NCBI RefSeq assembly: GCF_002217435.1
Contig: NZ_MUHF01000017.1
Location: 124,335-188,334 of the forward strand
Direction: 5' to 3'
DNA from: Flavobacterium reichenbachii
Lineage (GTDB): Bacteria > Bacteroidota > Bacteroidia > Flavobacteriales > Flavobacteriaceae
Length of the DNA stretch: 64,000 nucleotides
Shown: positions 1-8,082 of the stretch, one piece after another
Layout of the letters: each line of letters begins with the position of its first letter
Position numbering within the stretch: the stretch's first letter is position 1
Notes under the pieces: generated by a model
Told to the model about the DNA's origin: nothing
The model's database searches: none
What the model saw: only the letters and a program-made list of their open reading frames with translations
Translations under genes and position numbers: made by a program

Positions 1-1070
1 CAAGATCTATATCTGGTTAGTATACTATCATTTTCCGTGTTTTCAGTATTATCAGTAACAATATCTTTTACAGGTTCTATAATAGGACTTATTTCTCTTG
101 GAGAATCAACAATTAATGGTTTTGGATTATAAGTATGGGATTGCTGATTAAAGGAATTAATAAGCGAAGCAATAAATCCTAATAAGAATAGTATTCCAAT
201 TATTCTAAAAACTAGTTTTAAATGGGGACCTAGATACCCTAAAATGAGAATAATAGAAAAATATGCAATTATGTATAATATACCAGGTAATAGGAAAATA
301 AGAAATGCTAAACCAAGTAAAACACCCAATATTCCAAATACTTGATTGAAACAACCAGTATTTGTATTACTATAAAAATTTGAATTCGAGCCTTTATTTT
401 CATATTCCCAATTGCCCCAAACATTATCCTTATGATTTTTGCATTTGTATTCTCTTCGTATGTAATTATTTCTAGTTTCTATTTTTCCAGTTTCTATACT
501 ACTAGCTAAACAAGTAACAATGGGCTCAGGTTGAAGTGTTTCTTCACTTTCAACCAATATAATCTCTTCTTTAATTTCTGTTGTATAATCAATAATGTAT
601 CCTGTAATGTAAGCATTAAAGGATCCAAAAATTTCATCTCCCTCAATTTGATGAAGTTTCCTAATTATTTCAAATTCGAATAATTGTGGCTCCAAAACAT
701 TTACTCCAAATGATTTTTCATTTGCAATAATTAAGACCGGAAGATCTTGTGGTAATTTTTCTTTTGGAAATTTCTCGCCTTTTATTTTTTTTCTTTTAAA
801 TACGCTTTCAAAGTCTGTAGCAAAAACAAAAGGTTTGTCTGCCCTAAAATCATCCCGACTTTCACTTATTACATTTGCTTCATAAATTTCAAAATCAAAT
901 AAATCTGCAAAATCATCTTCAATTTTAATGCCTCTATATTTTCCAGAAATTACTCCTTTCAAATACGTCTTTCTTGGAGTTTTAATTTCATACGTTACTT
1001 TCTTATACGTCAAATTATCTTCTCCTACGAAAGTTTCTTCATTGATAATATTTATAGTTTTATCAAGCAT
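1..1070 (-). CDS. Hypothetical protein with two or three C-terminal-half membrane helices, cut by the window edge
   Basis: An open frame starts at an ATG at 1068-1070 and runs without a stop to the left edge, giving at least 356 residues. The first ~235 residues look soluble and mixed alpha/beta, with repeated acidic and aromatic stretches. A block of hydrophobic residues at roughly 240-315 could form two or three membrane helices. After it comes a polar, Pro/Asp/Asn-rich linker reaching the edge, so another domain probably lies outside the window. The start sits 3 bp after the stop of the upstream DUF4407-like gene, so it is the last visible gene of the operon that begins at 4974. I do not recognise the family and assign no function. 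The frame and start are well supported; the missing C-terminus prevents any better call. Confidence 0.7.
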   Translation of the reverse strand, partial: MLDKTINIINEETFVGEDNLTYKKVTYEIKTPRKTYLKGVISGKYRGIKIEDDFADLFDFEIYEANVISESRDDFRADKPFVFATDFESVFKRKKIKGEKFPKEKLPQDLPVLIIANEKSFGVNVLEPQLFEFEIIRKLHQIEGDEIFGSFNAYITGYIIDYTTEIKEEIILVESEETLQPEPIVTCLASSIETGKIETRNNYIRREYKCKNHKDNVWGNWEYENKGSNSNFYSNTNTGCFNQVFGILGVLLGLAFLIFLLPGILYIIAYFSIILILGYLGPHLKLVFRIIGILFLLGFIASLINSFNQQSHTYNPKPLIVDSPREISPIIEPVKDIVTDNTENTENDSILTRYRS

Positions 1071-1073
1071 ATT

Positions 1074-2621
1074 TTAATCGTTGGTTTCCAAGTTTTGATT
1101 ATATATAAAATCTAATAATTCCTTTTCCTCATTTAAAGTTTTTGTGATTGATCTCATTTTAGTTCTGAATGGAGAATCTAACCAATATTCATATTTAATT
1201 ATTTCCTCGTCTACGAATTCTTTAGATATACTTATTAAGATTTCATTGTACTTTTTAATATTGTATTGTTTTAGTTTTTCTAATAAAGGCGTTAATTTTA
1301 CCAATGATGCTCTATTAAATAATGAAATGTTATGGGTTAGTTTTTTTTTAAATAATTTTTTAGTTTCGTCGTATTCTTCTAAGATAATTCTGTGCTCAAT
1401 AAGCATTCTCTGAAAATAATAATCAGAGGTTTTAACATTAGTAATGTTGATCGATTTAATTTTATTTTCTAACCAATTAAAATTTGTTGTATTAATTAAT
1501 TCCTCTCTCAGTTTAATAATCTCCGATTCATTTTTTTCTTCAGTTTTGAAAACCTTAGAACATAAATTACGAGCTTTATATTTGAAATAAATTGGTAATA
1601 GAAATATTGAACAAACAGCTAATGTCAGTAACCATGAAAACGGACTTTCAATAAATAATAGCTGAATAGTTTTTATATAAAAATTACTCTTGTTTAAAAG
1701 AATATTTAGAGAATTATAGTTTTCAATTTTATCATTAACCAATTTGGTTAAGGTTATTTTGAAATCATCAAAATCTTTCTTTAAAGAACCTGCAATTGAT
1801 ATGGAATTGATGTTAGTTATAAAATCATTATCCGAAATCAATTCGTTGTTTAATAAATTATCGAGATCATTTAAAATCTTGATTTTTTTTAACTCATCTT
1901 CATTAGTTGAGCTGAAATTTTCATCGATTTTGTTAAACTGAGTTAGTTTCTTTGTGGCATTTATTACAAATAAACTGTCCGTTGTAATTTTTGAATTTAT
2001 GATATTCAGATGTTTTGTAATTATTCGTACTTCAGCTAAATTTAAGCGAGTGATTATTTTATCATTAAACTCTTTCTGATTAATGAACTCTTCTTTAATT
2101 AATTGCTTATTTGTTAATGAATACAGTTTAATCCTCTCACAAATTTTGTGTTTATCAATGCTGTTTTTTACTGATGAAGAAAACATAAACACATTCAGAG
2201 GCTGTGCAATTATTACCGCTAATAGCATCATGAAACCAATCCGTAAATTCATGGATAACGTTAAAAACTTACTCTCATTTTGCTTTGAATCTGAGTTAAC
2301 ATTAGAATTTTTGTTTTTCTTTCTTTTAGAAGATAATGGAATAATTGCGGGAGAAATAGTGTGCAGTAATAACAAATACATATTTACGATTACAGTCCCC
2401 CATATTATTCCCATTGGGAAACTGACCCATTTGGCTCCATCAAATAAAGAGATAATGAAAAATGTAGCACTAAAAAAACATCCTATAAATATTAGGAAAA
2501 CAAAAAAACCTAGAAGAGCAAATCTTCTTTGAATTTTTGCACTGCATCTTTTTAGAATATAATTGTCTTCTCCTGAACACGTAAATAGAAAAAGCCGAAT
2601 TTCATTAACTGCCTTGTTCAT
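1074..2621 (-). CDS. DUF4407-like coiled-coil membrane protein (second copy)
   Basis: A protein of about 515 residues built like its upstream neighbour: a short N-terminus with the motif LFLFTCSGED (compare FLWKCAGGDR in the neighbour), then hydrophobic segments at about 35-60, 65-90 and 125-150. A long polar helical region at about 160-310 follows, then one more membrane segment near 325-345 and a charged tail. This is the architecture of DUF4407 proteins, here more divergent and longer. I chose the ATG at 2619-2621. A TTG 30 bases upstream would also be in frame but would lengthen the overlap with the preceding gene from 17 to 47 bases. The overlap suggests translational coupling. Function is unknown. 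Two different DUF4407 paralogues in tandem may form a hetero-oligomeric membrane assembly (inference). Confidence 0.65.
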   Translation of the reverse strand: MNKAVNEIRLFLFTCSGEDNYILKRCSAKIQRRFALLGFFVFLIFIGCFFSATFFIISLFDGAKWVSFPMGIIWGTVIVNMYLLLLHTISPAIIPLSSKRKKNKNSNVNSDSKQNESKFLTLSMNLRIGFMMLLAVIIAQPLNVFMFSSSVKNSIDKHKICERIKLYSLTNKQLIKEEFINQKEFNDKIITRLNLAEVRIITKHLNIINSKITTDSLFVINATKKLTQFNKIDENFSSTNEDELKKIKILNDLDNLLNNELISDNDFITNINSISIAGSLKKDFDDFKITLTKLVNDKIENYNSLNILLNKSNFYIKTIQLLFIESPFSWLLTLAVCSIFLLPIYFKYKARNLCSKVFKTEEKNESEIIKLREELINTTNFNWLENKIKSINITNVKTSDYYFQRMLIEHRIILEEYDETKKLFKKKLTHNISLFNRASLVKLTPLLEKLKQYNIKKYNEILISISKEFVDEEIIKYEYWLDSPFRTKMRSITKTLNEEKELLDFIYNQNLETND

Positions 2622-3849
2622 TCTTTTCGATTGAATTAATGTAGTTGTCAAGATTCTCGTCTATCTTTTTCATTTCTCTTTCTTTGTATTTTTTGACAGC
2701 ATATTCAGTGAGCTCTTTTTGAATTTCTGTAACTTTCATTTTTTCAAAAATTAGTTTTTCAGCTTCATGATTTATTACTAAATGCTTTTCTACTCCTTGT
2801 TTATCTTTGTAATAATCATATTTAACTTCAATTCCGTATTCAGCTTTAATTAGTTCATCTCGATTTTCTGCGAGATAATCATAAGTGGTTTTTGTCAACA
2901 TCAATTTGAAAAATATTGGTGTTAATTCAATAGCCATGAATAATAAGGTTATAAATAAGGAAATCCAAAATCCTGCAACTTCATGAGCGATTTTAATTCT
3001 TTCTAATAAACCATCTAAGCCATTGGCTATTTTAGTATTATCAGATCTTGCTTTGTCTTTTTCTATTCGTAAGAAATCTTTTCTTTTATTTAATTCAGCT
3101 AAATCTTTTCCATTTTGATTATCAAAAGTTTTTAATTGATTAGATAAATCATCCAATTGTGATTTTAACGCCTTAGATAGTGGTCCGTTACCTGCAGGAA
3201 CTTTTTCTCCTTTACCCATTAAATTATCAGTATATGCCTGTTCAGCCACTTTAATTCTTTCATTGAGAGCATTTCTGTCTTTTGCAATATTTCCAAATTC
3301 TGCTGTCAGTAGTTTTTCTCTATCTGCATAAGTTTTATCTACTTTTTTCTGATATTCAGCTTGTTGTTCAAGTTGCTTTTCTCGTAATTTTATATCAATT
3401 TCAGTTTTAAACATTCTAATTTCGACAGGTTTTGATATTGTCATTGCGATTATCATTCCCATCAAAATTCTTGGGAGAGCACTTTTTAATTCGCCTATCG
3501 TTATAGCTTCAGTTCCATCTCCTTTTCCAGTACTAGTAACAATGAATCTGTCAATATTAAATATCATTAGTCCCCAAACAATTCCAAAGAACAATGCTAT
3601 GCAAATTGTTTGTAAATCTATTGGATTCTCAATTGCTGATCCTCTAGGCTCAAATATGGTATAAAAAGCATAACCTCCTGCAATACCTGCTAATGCACCA
3701 GTTGCAAAAACAATTCCGCCAAGACACATATATTTTATTTGATCAGAATAGGTTGCTCTTTCAAGTAAATAGCGATCTCCACCAGCGCATTTCCATAGAA
3801 ATCGCATCACTGCACTTGATTCTGGTAATTTGTAATATTCTCGTATCAT
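2605..3849 (-). CDS. DUF4407 domain membrane protein
   Basis: A 414-residue protein with the DUF4407 signature near the start (VMRFLWKCAGGDRYLLERA). Predicted membrane segments are at about 46-68, 84-106 and 124-146. A long charged helical region of about 150-285, rich in Lys, Glu and Gln, is likely a coiled coil. A fourth membrane segment lies at about 290-315, followed by a ~95-residue charged tail. The family has no established function that I can name. Its start overlaps the stop of the upstream gene in an ATGA arrangement, and its end overlaps the next DUF4407-like gene. It is therefore a core member of the five- or six-gene operon and probably translated in fixed proportion with its neighbours. 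The family call is fairly secure from motif and topology. Confidence 0.8.
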   Translation of the reverse strand: MIREYYKLPESSAVMRFLWKCAGGDRYLLERATYSDQIKYMCLGGIVFATGALAGIAGGYAFYTIFEPRGSAIENPIDLQTICIALFFGIVWGLMIFNIDRFIVTSTGKGDGTEAITIGELKSALPRILMGMIIAMTISKPVEIRMFKTEIDIKLREKQLEQQAEYQKKVDKTYADREKLLTAEFGNIAKDRNALNERIKVAEQAYTDNLMGKGEKVPAGNGPLSKALKSQLDDLSNQLKTFDNQNGKDLAELNKRKDFLRIEKDKARSDNTKIANGLDGLLERIKIAHEVAGFWISLFITLLFMAIELTPIFFKLMLTKTTYDYLAENRDELIKAEYGIEVKYDYYKDKQGVEKHLVINHEAEKLIFEKMKVTEIQKELTEYAVKKYKEREMKKIDENLDNYINSIEKNEQGS

Positions 3850-4370
3850 ATAAAATCGTTTTGGTTATAATTATTATGTTTGATATTGAATGGTTGATCT
3901 TCTATTCTAATTTTTGATATTTTTATTGCTGGTTTTTTAGTAGAAATCTCAATCAAAGAGTGAGTTAATTGTGGAATTGAATTTCTTTTTAGATTTAAAG
4001 AAAGATTTGAAAAATTCGTTTTAAAACTTTGATTTTCAATTTTTAATGTAGGTTCAAATTTTAATGAATATTTCTTTTTTCTAAAAAAGCCATAGACTTC
4101 AATATCTATCTTTGAAGGTATATTTTCAAGGTTGAAAATTTTGATACTTTTTTCTAAAGTTTTTCTATTGTTAAATGAATACCATAGTGCATTATTGAAT
4201 TGATAATCTATGATGATAAAACTATTTTTGAAAAGATGATTGGCGTTGTAATTTAATTTTAATAGTATAATATCTTTATTTCTTCTAAAAAGTATAATAA
4301 AGAATCTGGCCAATACTGTTTTTGTAAAGGCGCTTTTTTTAAGTAAATATTTTAAATATTTTGAAAACAA
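3846..4370 (-). CDS. Hypothetical basic protein with an unusual TTG start
   Basis: A 174-residue, very AT-rich and Lys/Asn/Ile-rich protein that I do not recognise. The N-terminus is basic with a hydrophobic stretch at about 17-29 that could be a weak membrane anchor. The rest looks beta-rich and polar. No Met codon occurs in the frame after the first codon, and the frame is closed upstream by a TGA about 15 bases earlier. The only plausible initiator is therefore the TTG at 4368-4370. The stop codon overlaps the ATG of the DUF4407 gene (ATGA), which argues that it is translated and coupled. Its composition is more extreme than that of neighbouring core genes, consistent with an accessory module. 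The chance that it is not a gene is modest. Confidence 0.55.
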   Translation of the reverse strand: MFSKYLKYLLKKSAFTKTVLARFFIILFRRNKDIILLKLNYNANHLFKNSFIIIDYQFNNALWYSFNNRKTLEKSIKIFNLENIPSKIDIEVYGFFRKKKYSLKFEPTLKIENQSFKTNFSNLSLNLKRNSIPQLTHSLIEISTKKPAIKISKIRIEDQPFNIKHNNYNQNDFI

Positions 4371-4461
4371 ATTATAGGATATTAAATTTCAGATATTTTT
4401 TAAATGTAAATAGAATTGATTCTCTTAAAATGCGTAATTATACCTGATTTTATTCTGGCTT

Positions 4462-4743
4462 TTAATTGATTAGTCGATCCGCAATTTCCTTCCTCTCAAT
4501 TATTATTTGAGAGGGAAGAATCATTTGGATTTTATTATTTATTGGATTCTCAAAAATTACAAAGTTCCCTCTGCAATTTTTATATCGAAATTGGAATGCT
4601 TTTATTCCCTTTAAAAATCCTTCCTTTTGAGTTATTTCAAAAACATGATTAGAACAGGATTTTTTAAAAATGCATTTTTTCCTTTTAGACGCAGGAATAG
4701 CTTTCCAATATATTTGAATAGCAAATAAGATGAAATATTTCAT
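4462..4743 (-). CDS. YidD-like membrane protein insertion efficiency factor (divergent)
   Basis: A 93-residue protein resembling YidD, the small basic membrane-associated protein that aids YidC/Oxa1-dependent insertion. The visible family pattern is a hydrophobic N-terminus ending in IQIYWKAIP, then a Cys, the SCSNHVFE block (compare the usual TCSxYAxEA), then EGFLKGIKAFQFRYKNC. The final Cys-Arg matches the usual RCxPW position, but the Pro-Trp is missing. Canonical yidD lies between rnpA and yidC; here it sits directly after a DUF4177-like gene (start adjacent to that gene's stop) and before membrane proteins. It is probably a second, specialised copy serving this operon's own membrane proteins (inference). 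The family call is by motif only. Confidence 0.65.
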   Translation of the reverse strand: MKYFILFAIQIYWKAIPASKRKKCIFKKSCSNHVFEITQKEGFLKGIKAFQFRYKNCRGNFVIFENPINNKIQMILPSQIIIERKEIADRLIN

Positions 4744-4974
4744 TTATTTTTTAAAAACAATCATTTGACGAGTTGTTGTATATCCTGGTTTAGCTCCCAA
4801 ACCAAAACACCCAGTTTCTGGTTGAATAAATGTTGATACGCTTTCTAATCGCACATATTCCCAACCTCTATTTGTGAAATTTTTTATTAAGTCTTCAAGT
4901 TGTTCCGCAACATGATTAGAATTTCCTTTTTTGGGATCAATTGAAGCTACAAATGGTACTACTTTATATTCCAT
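4744..4974 (-). CDS. DUF4177-like small protein
   Basis: A 76-residue protein that begins MEYKVVPFVASI, has an amphipathic helix around residues 22-36 and then the segment RGWEYVRLESV. This EYKVV...GWE pattern is typical of DUF4177, small alpha/beta proteins of unknown role. A Gly/Cys-rich insert (ETGCFGLGAKPG) precedes the last strand. No signal peptide is visible. It is the first gene of the operon: a TACATTTG box lies at 5008-5015 on the minus strand, and its stop codon abuts the start of the YidD-like gene. In other bacteria DUF4177 proteins accompany membrane or stress genes, but no precise function follows from that. Confidence 0.55.
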   Translation of the reverse strand: MEYKVVPFVASIDPKKGNSNHVAEQLEDLIKNFTNRGWEYVRLESVSTFIQPETGCFGLGAKPGYTTTRQMIVFKK

Positions 4975-5007
4975 GATTTTTTAGGTTTTAATTATTATTT
5001 AATTATT

Positions 5008-5015
5008 CAAATGTA
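5008..5015 (-). promoter_or_regulatory. Candidate -7 box (TACATTTG) of the DUF4177/YidD/DUF4407 operon
   Basis: Reads TACATTTG on the minus strand, matching the Bacteroidetes consensus TAnnTTTG. It would start transcription near 5001, about 27 bases before the ATG at 4974. No TTG lies at the ideal distance upstream, so activity may need help. Found by eye. Confidence 0.4.
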
Positions 5016-5077
5016 AACTCAATCAAAACCAGTATTTTACGGAAATCCATAATCCTAAAAATTTTAAATTCAGGAAT

Positions 5078-5101
5078 AAAAAAAGCCCCCGAAGGAGCTT
5101 T
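5078..5101 (-). terminator. Rho-independent terminator with UUCG loop
   Basis: On the minus strand AAGCTCC, a TTCG loop closed by C-G, and GGGGCTT are followed by a run of T. It lies about 23 bases after the stop of the response regulator gene and separates it from the downstream operon. UUCG tetraloops of this kind are exceptionally stable. Confidence 0.8.
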
Positions 5102-5123
5102 GTAAAATTATAAACAGCAGGCT

Positions 5124-5792
5124 TTAAATAATTCCCATGTCTTTTGTAATAGAAACCAAATGAACCGTATTATTTGCTTTAAAAAAGTCTTTCAGTTTAG
5201 AAAGTCTCTTTTCAACGGCGCTTTTACTGTTGGGTTTGATATCTGAATTTTTAAAGATTTCGATAATTTCGTCTTGCGAAGTTCCTGCCGATAAATGTTT
5301 TAAGATTTTGATGTCGATATCATCAATTTCATAATTATTTTTTTCCTGCAATGCCGAAGCAACTTCGGGAGAAATAAATTTTTGATCGGAATTCAAAAGA
5401 ATGTTAATTGCTTTTTTTAATTCTTCAATACTATTTAAACCCTTTAAAACAAAAGCATTAATTCCGGCATTATCAAATAGCGATTTGATTCGGAAACTTT
5501 TGTCTTCTACAGAATAGGCAATAATTTTAATGTCAGGCTGTAATTCACGAACTTTTTGAACCAATTCATCTCCACTCGCAATTGTCACCGCGCGATGATC
5601 TGTTTTAAAAGAAAGATCGCTGATTAATAAATCGTAAGGCTCATTTTGATTGATTGCAGCACGTATTTTTAGAAATGCATCATCACAATATTTTGAATGT
5701 TGAGAATTGTTGATGTTTAAATCTTTTAAGACTTGTTGAATTCCTAAATTCATAGCATCAAGATCTTCGGCAATTATAACTTTTTTAAACAT
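5124..5792 (-). CDS. NarL/FixJ-type response regulator
   Basis: A 222-residue protein with an N-terminal receiver domain of about 1-130. Visible are the acidic pair near residues 9-11 (IIAEDLD), the phosphoacceptor Asp59 in LLISDLS, and a Lys near 117 in VLKGLN. The C-terminal part (about 155-215) has the spacing of a LuxR-like helix-turn-helix (IDIKILKHLSAGTSQDEI, then a KSAVEKRLSKLKDFF recognition helix), though divergent. It starts 6 bp after the stop of the histidine kinase gene upstream, so the two are an operon and almost certainly cognate partners. The receiver is an unusual length around residues 59-75. Targets are unknown; CGGA-type palindromes between 7777 and 8003 are candidates (inference). 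Confidence 0.85.
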   Translation of the reverse strand: MFKKVIIAEDLDAMNLGIQQVLKDLNINNSQHSKYCDDAFLKIRAAINQNEPYDLLISDLSFKTDHRAVTIASGDELVQKVRELQPDIKIIAYSVEDKSFRIKSLFDNAGINAFVLKGLNSIEELKKAINILLNSDQKFISPEVASALQEKNNYEIDDIDIKILKHLSAGTSQDEIIEIFKNSDIKPNSKSAVEKRLSKLKDFFKANNTVHLVSITKDMGII

Positions 5793-5798
5793 AGGCTT

Positions 5799-7508
5799 TT
5801 ATTTAGGCAGTGTTATTTTTACTTTGAAACCTTTATCAGGCTCAGTGTCAAAAGTAATAGTTCCTTTTATGGCCAGAATACGGTTTTCCATATTTTGAAG
5901 ACCATTTTTTATAATTTGTTTTTTTTCGCAGCCTTTTCCGTTATCACTGTAATCAATCAATAAAGATTTTGAGTTGGTGTCAAATTTTAAAACAACGAGA
6001 GAAGATGCACTGTGTTTTTTCATATTTACCATTAATTCCTGCAGTACGCGCTGCAGTGCAACTTTTTTTTCATCTTCAATATTGTCCCAGTTTATCTTTT
6101 CTATATTATTTATAATGACGTTTGTATTGGTGGAATTATAAGTAGAAAGCATTTCTTTTAAACTAGCAGCATAATTTGGCCCGGTATCAATATTACTGTT
6201 CTCTCGAGAAATACCCCGAACGCGTGAATAGATATGATCAAGGTTTTGTAATAATGTTTTTTTACTATTTTCTGTAGTTAAAGGTTGCGTTTGCGTAAAA
6301 GTTATGGCATTAAAAACATCATTTGCAAGTCCATCGTGTATGTCTTTGGCAATTCTCGTTTCGGTTGCATAAGCCGTTTGTATCTCTACAAGACGGGTTT
6401 TTGTTTTATGACGTTTTATCAGATAAGCGACCAAAGAGAAAAGCGAAATAATTCCTAATATTAAAAAGATTCTTTGATATTTAGCTGTTTGAATCACCAG
6501 TAAATTTTCTGCTTTTTCTAAACGCAGTTTCTGATTTTCGTCTTTTTCTTTTTTTGAATCATATTTAATTTTGGCAAACTTATTTTTATAGTTATTTCGA
6601 ATCTTAATTATGCTGTCGTTTAACGTAATATATTTTTGTGCATATTTTGTACCTTGATTATTGAAATTGTTTGAAATTAAAAATTTTAATGCCTTCAATC
6701 TTTCATCAATACTATTTAGTTTTGTGGCTGTATTATACGCTTCTAAAGCATGTTGATTAGATTTCTTAGAATCTGTTGCTGCATGATAGTCAGATAAGTG
6801 AAGGTTGCTTTCAATACTTCCATACACATCATCAATTTGATTTCTTATGGACAGACTTTCGTTCATTAATAAAAGCCCTCTTTGGTTCAGGCCTTTTTTA
6901 AAATAAGCGTAACCCAAATTATCTTGAATCCTTGCTTTAGTAGCAGCAAGTGATTTGTCATTTAATGTTTTCTGATTAAGAAGAGAATCTAAAATAACAA
7001 TTGCTTTGTCGTATTTCTTTTGATTGATATATACAGCAGCAATATTATTTAAAGGATTTTGTTTTGAAATAATATCTGTGCAGTCTTTTAGAGCTTCTTT
7101 GTAATAATAAATTGCATCGTCATAAATTGAAAGTTCTTTATCTGCAATGCCAAAAAAGTTATTAATAGAAGCACTGTAAACATTTTTTTTTGTGATATAA
7201 GGCAGGGCTTCTGTCAGAGTTTCTTTACTGCCGTAATAATCTCCATTGATCTGCTGGATGTAAGCCATTTGAATAAGATTATAAACAACATTAGCACTAT
7301 CTTTTAAAACATCAAAAGTTATTTTCGATTTATTGAAGTTGTAAAAAGCAACATTAAATTTTTTATTTTCTATACTTAAGATTCCTTTTTCACGAAAGTT
7401 AAGGGCTTCTTTTTTAAGAGCTTTTTTATTTACAATAACAGCTGGCTCTTCTTTGCAGGAAAGCATAGAAAGAAAAATAAAGAAACAAAAAAACGGGGAT
7501 CGTAACAT
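5799..7508 (-). CDS. Lipidated TPR sensor histidine kinase
   Basis: A 569-residue protein. The N-terminus has a lipoprotein-type signal with the cysteine at 18 (LSMLSC), so the sensor part is predicted to be outside the cytoplasm. Residues about 40-300 form tetratricopeptide-like helical repeats (for example NNIAAVYINQKKYDKAI and NLGYAYFKKG). A charged helix at 310-345 leads into one membrane segment at about 347-364. The kinase core has a HisKA_3-type phosphorylation site, His391 in IAKDIHDGLAND, and an ATPase domain with the G-box DNGKGC. This is a common Bacteroidetes two-component sensor class. It lies between a small lipoprotein gene upstream and its response regulator downstream. The ligand is unknown. 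Confidence 0.9.
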   Translation of the reverse strand: MLRSPFFCFFIFLSMLSCKEEPAVIVNKKALKKEALNFREKGILSIENKKFNVAFYNFNKSKITFDVLKDSANVVYNLIQMAYIQQINGDYYGSKETLTEALPYITKKNVYSASINNFFGIADKELSIYDDAIYYYKEALKDCTDIISKQNPLNNIAAVYINQKKYDKAIVILDSLLNQKTLNDKSLAATKARIQDNLGYAYFKKGLNQRGLLLMNESLSIRNQIDDVYGSIESNLHLSDYHAATDSKKSNQHALEAYNTATKLNSIDERLKALKFLISNNFNNQGTKYAQKYITLNDSIIKIRNNYKNKFAKIKYDSKKEKDENQKLRLEKAENLLVIQTAKYQRIFLILGIISLFSLVAYLIKRHKTKTRLVEIQTAYATETRIAKDIHDGLANDVFNAITFTQTQPLTTENSKKTLLQNLDHIYSRVRGISRENSNIDTGPNYAASLKEMLSTYNSTNTNVIINNIEKINWDNIEDEKKVALQRVLQELMVNMKKHSASSLVVLKFDTNSKSLLIDYSDNGKGCEKKQIIKNGLQNMENRILAIKGTITFDTEPDKGFKVKITLPK

Positions 7509-7562
7509 AAAGTTTACTTTCCCCGAATTTAGTGAATTTTAATATTTATTTATAAACTTTAT

Positions 7563-7739
7563 TTAATCCTTAACTGGTGGAGGTGGTACTGTTATAGGTC
7601 CATCCCCAGGACCGTCTGCAACTGTATTAGAAGGTTTTTTAATTTCATTTTTTGGCTGTGTTTCATATTCATCAGCAGTGCAAGAAAATAACGTTGTACA
7701 CAATAGTGCAAATACTCCCATTAAAAATAGATTTTTCAT
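7563..7739 (-). CDS. Small lipoprotein, 58 residues
   Basis: A short frame from the ATG at 7737-7739 encodes 58 residues. A hydrophobic signal (MKNLFLMGVFALLCTTLFSC) ends in a lipobox with Cys20. A mature part of only 38 residues follows, acidic then rich in Gly and Pro, ending in VPPPPVKD. The composition, lipobox and location 54 bp upstream of the sensor kinase gene in the same direction make it credible. The Pro-rich tail could be a docking peptide. It may act as an accessory or signal component for the lipidated kinase next to it, which is inference only. No known family is claimed. Confidence 0.7.
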   Translation of the reverse strand: MKNLFLMGVFALLCTTLFSCTADEYETQPKNEIKKPSNTVADGPGDGPITVPPPPVKD

Positions 7740-7776
7740 CTTGATTATTTTTTAAGATTTGAAATGGCTGTTGCTG

Positions 7777-7793
7777 TCCGGAACTTTTCCGGA
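7777..7793. promoter_or_regulatory. Perfect palindrome with 7-bp arms (TCCGGAA-N3-TTCCGGA)
   Basis: TCCGGAA, three bases, TTCCGGA. It lies 38 bp upstream of the small lipoprotein gene on the minus strand. A further CGGA-containing palindrome follows at 7994-8003, and a weaker CGGA/TCCG pair near 7864-7876. This suggests a shared regulator in the region between the divergent genes. Candidate operator only. Confidence 0.4.
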
Positions 7794-7912
7794 TCTTTTC
7801 AAAGCCATATGATTTTGGGAAGTAGAGTGCGTAGAACTATAAAATTTTCATTTATACTTCCCGGATAAAGTCCGTTTTACGGTTTTCCGCACTTTTAATT
7901 GAACTAGTTTTG

Positions 7913-7920
7913 TACTTTTG
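7913..7920 (+). promoter_or_regulatory. Candidate -7 box (TACTTTTG) for the gene at 8083
   Basis: Matches TAnnTTTG. It predicts a start near 7927 and a ~155-base leader that contains the CGGAATTCCG palindrome and a 20-bp tandem repeat. No clear -33 TTG at the usual distance. Confidence 0.35.
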
Positions 7921-7993
7921 TTTTAGACCTGCAGATCAAAGCGGTAACTAATTCTGAGGACAAAGTTATATCGCTTACAAGCCTGCATTCATA

Positions 7994-8003
7994 CGGAATT
8001 CCG
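7994..8003. promoter_or_regulatory. 10-bp palindrome CGGAATTCCG
   Basis: A perfect palindrome inside the predicted leader of the gene at 8083. It shares the CGGAA core with the palindrome at 7777-7793, which suggests the same DNA-binding protein. Inference by eye. Confidence 0.3.
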
Positions 8004-8028
8004 GGACTTCCGAAATACTTTTTTAGAA

Positions 8029-8068
8029 TCCTAAAAATTCCTATGAAGTCCTGAAAATTCCTAAAAAA
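8029..8068 (+). repeat. Two tandem copies of a 20-bp element just before the start codon
   Basis: Units start at 8029 and 8049; both begin TCCT(A/G)AAAATTCCTA and differ mainly in the last five bases. A spacing of exactly 20 bp is about two helical turns, as expected for two protein dimers side by side. The second unit ends 14 bp before the ATG at 8083, so binding could block initiation. Confidence 0.45.
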
Positions 8069-8082
8069 TAAAATTGACGCTT

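Noticed and set aside
1144..2532. Plus-strand frames opposite the DUF4407-like gene
   Set aside because: They are antisense to a coding frame with clear domain features, and show no own motifs or start context.
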